A stretch of 64,000 nucleotides of DNA from Haemonchus contortus (Eukaryota > Nematoda > Chromadorea > Rhabditida > Trichostrongylidae). The notes under the pieces were generated by a model. That model saw only the letters and a program-made list of their open reading frames with translations. It was not told the origin of the DNA and did no database searches. Shown here one piece after another: positions 49,586-60,870 of this stretch. The first letter of the stretch is position 1, and every line of letters starts with the position of its first letter. Where the stretch lies: assembly GCA_000469685.2 (NCBI GenBank), contig LS997563.1:19399757-19463756 (forward strand), read 5' to 3'. Both the position numbers and the translations under genes were made by a program.

Positions 49586-51307
49586 AACATACTCCAGAGA
49601 AAAGTTTATGTAATGAGACATATGCTTGATACTGAGCTAAGTTCTTTTACTAAGGAAAATTAACCACCATTTCATCCCGGATAGCTGTAGTCATATGAAT
49701 GAAATTCCAATGGAACTTTTTCCAATGAAGGGTGATCAGCACAATACAATAGCAGTTCGTTCGATTGCTAAGCATAGTTCTCTTTTTTACAGCTACCCGA
49801 TTTTGAAGCTGGCAGCATAGCAGAAGCCTTGTTTTGTTTTGGTATCTCGGCAGATCTTTGCGGAGATAAGTACAGTAGTGCTCGATGAAAAAAATGGCAG
49901 GGAAATGGAATGTCAAGGAACTATGGGCGTTACGATCAGATAAAATGAAAGGAGCCCTGGGAACAGAATTATTGTGGAAATTGAAGAACGATTAGCTAGA
50001 AAGTGGTAACCATGCTAAATGATGAGTTTGTTGTCTGCTCAATTGCCACACGATGACAGTGACGGGGACTAAGTTTGTTTATTTTTTTCTGTCACACGAA
50101 ACTCTACTAATTCATACTGGGTTGAGAAAAATTTGATAAAAAGGATCTACAATTAAGTCACGAAGTCTTGAGAAGAAGGGAAAGCTGACAAGGAAAGATG
50201 GCATGGTTTGGGCTTGGGCACAAAGAAAAGCCGGCCTCTGTGTTTACACGGTCTCTATTCAAGGCCTGCAGACTCCTCCTTTGCTCGGCCCTTCCTTCCC
50301 ATCAAAGGAAAGCGCACGTGTCCCAACTGAACGCCCAAATCAATTGCTTATTATCCTGTTGCTTTGATAAACATATTCGAGTGAAAATCTGGCGTCAGGT
50401 TGCTGTGGTTGGTGAAAATGAAACAGGTAAATGGTGAAAAAGTAGCAATGAGAGCGATCGGGAAGCCAAGAGTTTCAGAGTTCCTAAATATACCAAAGTG
50501 GTTATGCCAAAGTTTTTCTCCACTAGCGGCGATGGATAGCTACCAGGAAAATGCAACATTGGCTACAGAAATGTTTATATAGCCTATACGATTCAAGAAG
50601 GATCTTCACACTTTGCCGCTTGCCAAAAGGGACGCTGACCAGCCCAAAACGAGCAATATCAACAGAAGAATATGTTGGGAGCCAACTTTGATTGGAACTC
50701 AGCCGATCTTCATGCTGCCTATTGAGCTGTGAAAAGTGAGATGCGTAAACTACAGGATTTTCACGCACTACATAAATAAAATCCAATGAATCTTGAGCAA
50801 GACTTGGAGAGGTCACAATTACAACACTTTCTTTATGTGAAGCGCTGAATACCTCAGATCGAACTGAACTGAGCTGATCAACATGTTCGGGTGTTGTAGT
50901 AAGGCAATACCACTTCCATCTAAATAGATGAATGATTCGAACAACTGCTAGTCTCTTTCAGCTAGACACCATGAACAAGAACACATGAAACATCCAGTCA
51001 TTCCGGAATAATCAATCAAAGTTCCATTCTGTAACTTCTCCATTGAAATCAGTTCCGAAGGAAAACCCTCAAAAAACGCGAATCTTCACTCTGACCTGAC
51101 TGCATACGTCACCGTCGACCTGGGCAACAACATTCGAACTGTCAGTATTTGATCATCACTATGTACCGTCTCGTAGCTGGCTATGATCCAATTTTCACAC
51201 GCTGAAGTACCTCACCATCGAACTAAGCTTTCGTCACCTGCTCTATCGCAGCGGCCATCAGATCGTTCTACTTCTAACTTCAAATACTAGTTATTCCAGC
51301 TGTAAGT
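49586..51307. other. 5' flank of the Kunitz/lustrin gene, no gene recognised
   Basis: Only short ORFs without domains (50198-50437 plus, 50523-50816 minus). The promoter of the downstream gene must lie in the right part. Confidence 0.35.
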
Positions 51308-54300
51308 ATGAACACATTGCAATCAAGCACCACTATTTCTGTGAACGTGCTCGCCCTCGTACTTCTGACCAAATCGCTCGAGTCAAATTTATCTAGAGGT
51401 ATGGAATTGACTCTTAAGTTTCTGACTAGTGTTCACTGGGTATCTTGGCTTAGGATTACACTGGATCTCTCTGAAAGGAGTATTGCAACATTGGAATTGT
51501 TCTTCTGTTTTCCTATTTCCCTAGCATGTAGAAAGCCGAATACAATCAATAATTCCGTACAGGAGTTGCTGCTCAATGACTTATGATCTAGGCGTACATG
51601 TGGGAGTAGTTCAGAGTTCTAGAAACTTTGCTTAGAAATTATTAGGCAATTTTAAGCACCTCTGGAGCTCGCCACATTTCGTGGGTCCTATATTTTTCTT
51701 CGTCCATGTTTTCAGCTTCCGTTTGCTCACTCCCACCAAGTCCTGGATATGGCGATTGCAACACTGACGATGAGGAACGATTTTATTTTGATGTTTACGA
51801 GTTAAGGTATTCAAATTCTTCGACTTATTTTAATTTTGAGCGTTTTGGCCGAGGAGAATTACTTCCTCTGAATAAAGTGGAAAGCAGGTGATAAAGGAAG
51901 GAGAGCCGGCGGCGGGATGGGGTGAACACAGTCAGCCAATCACACCCAAATGATGGTTAGCATTTAAACACAGAGTCATCTAAACTTGCAACATATTCTC
52001 ATGAACTGATGGCTTGGAAAGAAATGCTGGCTTAAAGTACGAAAATGACAATGGCGATGAGCCACGTACCTTCAGGTGCAAGAAATTTTTGTACATGAAT
52101 TGCCTTGGTGGTAACGAAAATCGATTTGTCACGGAAGAGCAGTGCAATCGTTTTTGCCAAAGTTCAGGTTAGCTGCCGACTTGATCTCGAGGGAAGAGAG
52201 AATATCACCAATTGCTCTTGTTCAGCGTGTGCAGCTGGTGAGGCAGTAGCTGTCGCTTCATCAGGAGTTCCACTCATCTGCGATAAGCCGTCGATTTGCC
52301 CACAGGGATACAAATGTGTCTACGACAAGCTCTTCAACAGACACCATTGCTGCGGATTTTCTAACAATGGTCAGGTAACTTTAACAGGAATAGCTTCTTG
52401 AAGTATATCATCCGGTAACACACAGAGCATGAATAATGGGTGTTAAGACAGTCTCTTTGTTGGATAGAGGGGCTCGTTCGGGAGGAAGAGGTAGATTCTG
52501 GGAATTTTGAGCTATTCACTCGTCACAATCAGGATCATGTGGATTTAGCTTTGTTAGGGAACATATGTTGTAGGCACTTGTATAAATGCTCATCCTAGAA
52601 TAATTATGAGTATCGAGGGATGGAGCAAGTGCTGACTTCCCCATCCACGTCGCTTCCTTAGGAACAAGGAAACGGCTAACAAGGGAAGGATAATTGGTCG
52701 CAGTGGCCATTCAAGATGAGATGTATATTCTCCTAGATGGTTTCGAACGCTGATCTCAAATCTGTGTTCCAAATCTGCGAAACGATTCTGGGAACAAAGT
52801 TACGGGACCGATGCCCTCCTGTGTTATACCACTGTACCGAACGGATCACCGAGCCCAGCAAAGCTGTTGCATGTGCACCGGTGGTCTAGCGGATAGTGTG
52901 GTGGAGTGATAGGCATAACATCAAGGTTCGGTTCCTTGATGCATACGTTCGTTTTGCTTTTTCATAAAATGTGTTCTAAACGCTTGCAAAACGTTTTTGA
53001 GTTCAATATTGGGCATCTACAGAGCTCTCTCACAACTTGAGAACACTGGGAAGGTATTTCGAGTAAGTTTTTTTAGAGTAAGTTTTTTTTTGCCCCTCGC
53101 CGGCCGAATGAGAGTGGAGCTACACTCGAGCAAAAGAGGAATTCTAAATATTCGCTCAAAATGAGCTTAAGAGGCTTCAAGAAGAAAGGTTTTCAGCGAT
53201 TCATCGGATCAAACGTACTTCAACACGTTACCAACGAGTCCTCCGAACGAATGTGGTGTCATCATATTTCATGGAGGACTTTCGTTCATGTGGCATGACG
53301 TAGACCCCTTCTAGGAAGATGCGGTAATGAATAGGTTTCGAACAGTGCTTATCGACTTTTTGAAAACATGCCTGTTATCCTTTGCGAGTAAGTCGAGTCC
53401 GTTAAAGGCGATCACAATGATCCTATGCAGTTGCCTGATGAGGACAGCGGCTATGGACCCGTAATGAATGAAACTCGCTAATGAAACCTCCTACGTCTGT
53501 GGGGATATAGAGGTTCCAAAGTGAAACGTAGCCTCTAGGTTTTTGATCTGACCCATGAGCTCCAATTTTACGGCGCTGGTAAAGAGCCCATAGCTCTCTA
53601 TAGTTGGAATGTCAAAAGAAGCCGCATTTCCTCGAGCATGAGGAACACGTTTTCTATCTTCACGACAGAGTGCCGTCCACGGAAATTAAGAGGACATGAG
53701 CTTTCGAATTAGTCTATTTTTGACAACTTACGATGTCTCATGTGGTCGCGACTATCAGGTGCAAAACAAGCGGGTCTATCTACCTACCTATGGAGATAAG
53801 CGGATCAGTTAGAAAGATGAGTTATCATAAAATTTATATAATATCCCCATTAGACGAGAGCCATTTCCACTAGATACCGCTTCAAATCAACAATGAAGGC
53901 CCATAGGGAGAAAACTCGAAACAATTCATACGTGGATTCGGCGTTTTGAGAACAGCTGTGGTAACATGTCCCACCGCACCACCACTTTTACTTTATGGAA
54001 GGGCTCATTGAAAGGACGTTTATTCAAGAGTGAGCGCATAATCATATGTGCACACAAAGCAATAATCTATTGCTCTACAGTACTTTTTCAACAATGCCCA
54101 ATAACTTGTACCACCTCTTGGAAGGCGCGGACAGTATTCCTAGTATGTTTGGACCGTATCCCTTCCAAAGAGGGCTCTGGTTGGATGAATCATTCGACCG
54201 CAGTCGACCACTGCGACCTACCGTAAGTACAGGGAGCTGCCGAAGATTTCGAAACACCATCTTGATTGTTCGGGGTAGAGAGGCGTATGTAATCGGTCGA

Positions 54301-57300
54301 TAGTGGTAAAAATTTTTTCATTAGATTACTATTTCCCGGAGTCCGAAATTGTGAGAGAGCCTTGTAGATGCCCAATTTTGTACTCAAAAACGTTTTGCAA
54401 GCGTTTAGAACACATTTTATGAAAAATCAAAACGAACGTATGCATCAAGGAACCGAACCTTGATGTTATGCCTATCACTCCACCACACTATCCGCTAGGC
54501 CACCGATGCACATTCAACAGCTTTGCTCGGCTCGGTGATCCGTTCGGTACAGTGGTATAACACAGGGAGGCATCGGTCCCATAACTTTGTTCCCAGAATC
54601 GTTTCGCAGATTTGGAACACAGATTTGAGATCAGCGTTCGAAACCATCTAGGGGAATATACATCTCATCTTGAATGGCCACTGCGACCAATTATCCTTCC
54701 CTTGTAAGCGGGTTCCCATGGCTGTCGTTTGCAGAATACGCTGCGGTAAGCTGAATCAAAGAGGCTGAGAGGCTGGTGGAGTTCGTTAGCCATTACTTTA
54801 TAAGAGAAGAGCTGTATTATAGCCATCAATGTGGTTGCTGATCCGCATATCTTCAGATGAAAAAAAAAAAAACAAAAATCTCGTCCATTCTCGGAGGTAA
54901 ATGGAAAGGATGCATAAAACCTGTTTACTGACAGTTATGAGAGAGTTATGCAGAGCATACAGCTTCTCCGGATGAACAAAAACAAGCTCCATAGCACTTC
55001 TCCTCAGAACGGTCGAATCAGATAATCAGACGTGTTCCAGGTGGCTATTGTCCCGTTTATTCCGTCTCGTACATCTCTCTAGCTACAGGAGCCGCTTTGC
55101 CTTGCATACCATCAGCTCGCAGTGATTCGTGTCCAGAAGGATTCCTTTGTGTAGGAAAAGGACAGAGTGGATATTGTTGCAGACCAAAAGGCAGGCTGCC
55201 TTTCAATTAAACTTGTTTACTTACTTATATAATACAATACGGTCATTGACTCTGAAGTTCATAGGTTCTGTCTTTGGTTTATATCGATAAATGATCAAAA
55301 CCTTCTTTGAAATCGTTCCAGTTCACTGATCTTCAGTAATAAATGGTCTCCTTAACATTAACCTGCCCTACACATAGTGCTACCGAAAGAATCTCTTACC
55401 TTTAAAAGTAGTTTTTTCGGCTGTAAAAGAAATATTTGAAAAATTTTAGGAAATGATCAACTGATAAAAAATTCCCACTTATCGTTAAGGAATGACAAGT
55501 AACCAAACGAACCATGACAGCAATTTCTTCAGATATCTGTCCTCTCGGGCAAATCGCAGAAAATCGCCTATCATCAGCAAATCTGGTGAAATGCAATCTA
55601 CAAGAAGTGAATGGCGACTGCAGCGTACAGTACGAATGCATCTCCCCTTATTACGCTCCATGGGGTTTTTGCTGCTCTTCGAATGCTACTGGTGGGTTCT
55701 CTTTTTTCTTTATACCCGGTGAAGTGTATCTACAAGATGACGGTGACGGCCTCCCTTGTTTCCGATCGAGAACTAGTAACACGTGCGAGTCATACTACTG
55801 AGCACTTCGGCAAACTACTTTAGGAAGCAAATGATGATCGCAATTCTCTTGTTAATAGCAGTCATTTTTTGATGAAGCTTTCGTATGAAACAGCTGCAGA
55901 GTTATGAAAGATTTGAAGTTTTTCTTTTCAAATGTGTCATTTTCAAATTATTTGTTCTACAACTTTATGGTCCTAGCAAGTTTATCTTCGTTCTATTAAT
56001 GGTCGCTCTAACACATCTGATCGGAGCACATTTTAGAGAGAATTTCGTTTAATTTGAGATTACAATTCTTTTCTATCACTACCGAAAAGTTTTGCACATG
56101 ATTTTGTTCAAAAAAAGACTTCCATTCGATCGTTATAAACAAAAAATGAGCTGTCAATGTTGCCAAGTTCCATTTGGAATGCGCCCAGAACTGATTTCCT
56201 GTCGGGGTTGTAGAGGGAGATAAACGCACATGTCGCCTATGCAACGACTTACGGTACCTAGCCCATACACGAGCCAGTTCAAACGTCTTACCACAAAAAA
56301 CCGACTTCAATGAAGAAACTTCGAGAAAAATAAGGTCCGAATAACCCATTAAAGGGGAAGTACCTCAATATAACGAGAAATGGAGAACTTTTCTAGGATG
56401 GTGCCCGAACAACTCACGACCGTTCTTGAGTCCTGACAATGGCCAACCGCAGAAGTGTACTGTAGGAGTGACAGTATGCAGGTAATTTCCTCTCATTCTG
56501 CAGCGTTTGCCCCACATGTAACGGAATAGGCTTCTCTGATAGATTAAGACCACACCTCCCAACTGATTGTCAACGTAGCACCGCTATTGGCTCCTTCTAT
56601 TTTGTTTCCGGAACACATCTGGGCGCAGACCAATCTTGCGCAAGAATCCCCATTTGCACAGGGGGCTGTAAAAATTGAGGCGAACTTTGCGTAAGTTATT
56701 CACTGTTACAGTAACACCAGACCGCTGCCGTAAATCATCTTGCGTATGTGGTCCAAACTCATGATCCTATCCATTCAGCACAGCATATTCGTTACCATAG
56801 CATAAAATTGCTAGGCACTGAACTGGGGCTGCCATCGGACGATATTGCCGATCCGAATATTGAACTTCATAGATATTCGGGTAATCAGTTTTCAAACTCT
56901 GCTAATTTTTCCGGCATTCCGTACACTAGCTACTTGCGGGAGTAGTTCATTTTTCAATGTCACAAGAGAAATCATCAGTTGGGAGGTCGAAGCTTTCGAA
57001 CATTCGGGAGTTGAAGCTAACTAACTAGTTATAATTTTGTATTTTCAAATAAGGAAGCTGAACAATTTGTCCTTTTGATTTCAATAGTTGAATATTGTGC
57101 GAGCCAGCAACTCATAGGTTATGAGCAAAATCCAACACTATCACCTCCAATGAGCAGGAGATATACGTATGTAAGAACTCACATCTTAATTATAAAATCC
57201 CCGGTTACGTGATAAGCAAGAGGTTAAAGTCATCTGTGATAAAAGTAGTAAAGGCCTTGTTCAGAAGACCGCTGAAGTATCATGTTCAGGGTTGGTTACA

Positions 57301-60185
57301 GCTGTCAGAGCCAAAACAACTCAATCATTGGATTCTGCTGTTCAGATCCAACAGATATTGGCTATAGTGAGTTCATTTGTTTTTTATTGCCTAAACATAA
57401 TCGATGGCGTGAACCCTTCAATCACTTCGAAATTCTCCATTTAAGTCAGTGAAACGAGTATGCTGTGGGCAATGGGTTCATCTAATGTGTGGTGCTATCA
57501 TTTTGGCTGTCTCCGTTAGAGTTCCTCAGAAAAAAGTCTGCATCCTGAAAATTGCTTTGATAAGTAATCCTTGTTCGACTACCTTTCTGTGGGTAGGACT
57601 GCCAAAGGGAGAGCTTTCGGATGAGTTAGCAACTAAAGCCGTTCGTCCCTTTTGTAGTGTGGGTGGCTTTCATTGAAATTGTTGTGAAGCGCAAGAGTTT
57701 CATACAAACAAAGTCAACTTCGGGGTTTTGAGGCTTGATTTTAGAAGTTCACTCTCACCTGGATTCCATCACATAGCCCCACAGAGTTCGATAGTAAATG
57801 CTCAGTGACGTGGCTGCGCTCCTGCACCCCGTTCACGTGGACTGCAGCCTGCGTTCGAGAGCTTTGAAGATCGGCCTGGGATCGCCAGGACATAGGGCAA
57901 AAATCATAAAAGGGCCAAGTTATCCAAGAGGTGACCGATGTATCATTGGGAGGATTTCTCCTGGGGAATCCAATCGTATACATAACAGTAACGCGACTTC
58001 AATTAGCTAGAAAAGAGAAGGTACTCATTTAATCTCTAGGGTCACACATATCAAGTTATAGGTTCATGAGGCCTACACTTGAATGTGTAGCGGACATAAG
58101 GATGCTTCTTTAGAGAATAATGTGTAATTATATAAGTTTATTATACAAGTATCTTACAAAGGGAGAGTACAAGAGAGGGACAGGGGAGAGGACAAGACGA
58201 GAGGGCAAATAGTAGCCTTGACGAAGGGTCGGGGTTAGCCTGTCGGTGACATCCGAGACTACGACTCCATGAGGCGGCTCTCTTTATACCATGGTTTCTA
58301 CCTCAGTATGATGAAACCTTGATAGATGGCATGACAAGGTGTGTCGGCGAAGCTGATGAAATCCTGGCGACTGTCTCGAGCTGGCGCATGACTCAGCATA
58401 GCAGACCTATGACTCGACACACAGTAGGGGGAATGCTATCCTTAAATAAACTGAATTTCCGCAAACCACCTGTAGATTTGACCATTCGTCGCTTTCATCG
58501 CTACCTCCACAGAGTTGGACGAAGTATGCCACCAAATATGAGGGTGTGCCATAGAAACGAAGCTATTTCTGGGTCGAGCTTTTCCATTTTTCGCATTGTC
58601 ATCTCGGAGAGCTTGACGACCAGAGTTCAGTGGGACCCCAACAAAACCTGATTTCACGACCAGCAAAAGCCAAATTATGGATGATACGTCTCATCATACA
58701 GTATTCAGGGGAAAACTATTGAATACCCTATTTAATACTCTTTTTTTTGTGGTTACGAGAATTTTTTCGGGGTAAAGGGGTGCTATACGACGATAAAGCG
58801 TAACGTCCTTACGAGTCGCAGCATTTTTTTCCGTGAACTATTATAAGGAACTATTTTCAGAGCTGCTGGAAACAGAATTGGAAGAGCCGTACTGGTTGCA
58901 GAATCTTAGCATCGCAGATGAAATCTCCTCAGCGGTCGAGTCCAGTAAGTGGAATGTCTGTCAAACGGACCCATCTTATGAAACTTCCAGGGCAATGCTC
59001 AGGGAAAGAATCGAATAGTGACTTTCTTCATGAACATTTCACCTGTAGAGAGTGAGCTAACTCGTAAAGGTATGGATGGTTGTGATTTGACCATTTGATT
59101 GACGTCTTCACCTAGAAATCTTCTAAAAAGGTATCAGGTTATAGGTTCGCGAAGCCTATACATGAGAGTAGGTCAGAGGGAGGGGGATCTAGACGAGTTG
59201 GCTGTCCAGCCATGACCATGGGGTAGTCCAACGGCTATGGTGGCAGCCACGACGGCTACCTCCGTATCAGCAAACGGCTGCTTATATCGAGGCTTGTGCG
59301 TCAGCCTGATGCAATCCTGACGGATGGCAATGATGCTCCCTCGTGGGCGTGACGACAAGACTGACGAAATCCGGATGATGACTCGAGTGAAACGAATGAC
59401 TCGACAATGGATTCCCCACGAATTACAATTAGTTTTATTACTTAGATGGTTTAAAAAGGCGGCCATCGAAAGCTGAAGCCCATCTCTGTTGACCACCACT
59501 TAGTCTTCTACTTGTGCCGAAATCATTAAAATAGATCCTGTTCAGTACTCAGCTGTCTGGGACTCTTCACACTGAACGCACCTCCCGAGGTACAAGATAT
59601 ATTTGACCACTCCAATACTTGTGCCGGACTCTGAAAACTCGTGCAACTAGGTGGACATCCGACATCCGATTCAGTTTTTCTCCCATTGACCATTTTTTTT
59701 CATCAGTGATCTTGGTGACCCAGGTTGGAGAGAAGTAGGTAGCACCACATGTGTTTTCCTTTCTATTTCCCTGTTACTCGCTGTTGGTTTCCCGTTGCCT
59801 ACCTTCCAATACAATTATAAGTGGCTGGTAAAGTTAACATAGAATTGTTCCATATTCCTATCCCAGACGTCGCCTTACTGATTTCCATTGCCAGGCGCCA
59901 ACCAACCCACGAATGTCATACCGACACGATCAGCCGTTTTCGATCTAATGACAGTGCTATCGTGCCCAGACACTCTGTCACCGTCATACCTCACCGATTC
60001 TCAGCTCATCATTGAGTGCACAGGAACGGAACAGTCAACCACCACATGTCCAGGTAATCAGTACCACCAGACTCAATCTGAGAAAAAATCATACGCGTCG
60101 GTTTTCAGCGCCTGCCAGATGTGTCAGAGCTCCTAGGGATGTGCTACATAGATCAGTGTGCTGTTCGGGCTACGATGGAAGCTAG
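51308..60185 (+). CDS. Secreted protein with one Kunitz domain and lustrin-type cysteine-rich repeats
   Basis: Predicted secreted or matrix protein of about 391 residues. Exons: 51308-51398, 51716-51806, 52076-52167, 52226-52369, 55041-55190, 55533-55691, 55737-55788, 57290-57366, 58861-58944, 59895-60053, 60109-60185; all junction phases agree. Signal peptide: MNTLQSSTTISVNVLALVLL, cleaved near residue 26. The Kunitz domain has all six cysteines (residues 34, 45, 62, 70, 84, 88) and ends in TEEQCNRFC. The residue after the second cysteine, the inhibitor P1 position, is Asn, so trypsin is not the expected target. Lustrin repeats of the CP-x-G...C...CPxGYxC...CC type follow in exons 4-8 and 10-11. 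Intron 5 has a GC donor (55191). Intron 6 is only 45 bp and in frame, so it may be retained (406 residues). Exon 9 is supported by splice sites and phase only. AATAAA lies at 60215-60220. Related nematode proteins act in cuticle and molting; the role here is inference. Confidence 0.8.
52672..54712. mobile_element. 2-kb inverted-repeat element with tRNA-like arms, in intron 4 of the Kunitz/lustrin gene
   Basis: Arms of about 380 bp (52672-53052 and 54334-54712) are inverted copies at high identity around a 1.28-kb middle. Each arm has a tRNA-like stretch: GGTGGTCTAGCGGATAGTG (A-box) and CAAGGTTCGGTTCCTTG, a perfect 5-bp T-stem with 7-base loop (52875-52945; complement at 54450-54520). A full tRNA cloverleaf is not evident, so it looks like a SINE-type tRNA relic. 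The middle holds opposing ORFs around 53966-54303 without a recognised transposase. Confidence 0.8.
56170..56290 (-). mobile_element. SINE body fragment
   Basis: Shares GGAATGCGCCC, ACGACTTACGGT-CCTAGCC blocks with the 3' body of the SINE at 49237-49380 (same orientation). No promoter part. It lies in intron 7 of the Kunitz/lustrin gene. Confidence 0.5.
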
Positions 60186-60870
60186 TCGGCACGTTACGGT
60201 TTTTACGACTGAAAAATAAAACATAATTGATCATTTTTCCACTTTATTGCTTACAGACACATTTGAATTTACAATAAACTATATATTTTGTAATCTTCAT
60301 ACAGCTTTTAAAACCATTTCACCGTTTAGCCTATAAAACGTCCAATTTTACAAACGCAAAAAATGATTCAGAGACGTCAAACAAAAAAAATTTGGGAACG
60401 CCATGCAGTGATTGTTAACTACCTACAATACGGTAGAAGACAAGATTGAGGTACAGCACAAGAAGGCAGTACTTCAGATGTGGTCCAGATAAAGAATGCT
60501 TTGAAATGCCTCAGATAAGCTGCCCTATTAGGAATAAAACCAAGCATTTTAACCAGTGCATGTTGTTCATTGGCAAGATACCCTAGGAAGGCAAAACATT
60601 TGACAAGATGACTAGCGTAATCTATATACATAGCGACACTCGAGACCAGAACCGTAAACAGTAATCACACAAAAAATGCTAAAAAAAAAAGTGTTCAATA
60701 TAAAACAGCATTTAGGAATGAGTAAAAATTCGCTGTAAAACTTGAAAACCCATAGAAAACCGAGTTAGCGCTGATACCAAAAGCTAATCCTGAACTACCG
60801 GCGGTAAATAAAGCTAGTACAATTATAATAGAGTGAGTGAATAAAACAGTATAAACTTTTAAAAAACAGG
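60186..60870. other. Shared 3' region between two convergent genes
   Basis: Holds the AATAAA signal of the Kunitz/lustrin gene (60215-60220) and the 3' UTR of the torsin gene on the other strand. A minus ORF of 70 codons (60419-60631) has no recognised domain. Confidence 0.5.

Noticed and set aside
52870..52950. Functional tRNA gene
   Set aside because: A- and B-box-like sequences and a T-stem are present but no acceptor or anticodon stem could be drawn; it is repeated in inverted form, as expected for a SINE-type relic.
53966..54303. Exon of the Kunitz/lustrin gene
   Set aside because: It lies inside the inverted-repeat element, has no lustrin cysteine pattern, and exon 4 joins exon 5 directly in phase with continuous repeat structure.
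58055..59430. Similar sequences at about 58055-58440 and 59135-59430 as a pair of LTRs
   Set aside because: Similarity is patchy, no LTR ends or internal retrotransposon genes are seen, and an exon of the Kunitz/lustrin gene lies between them.
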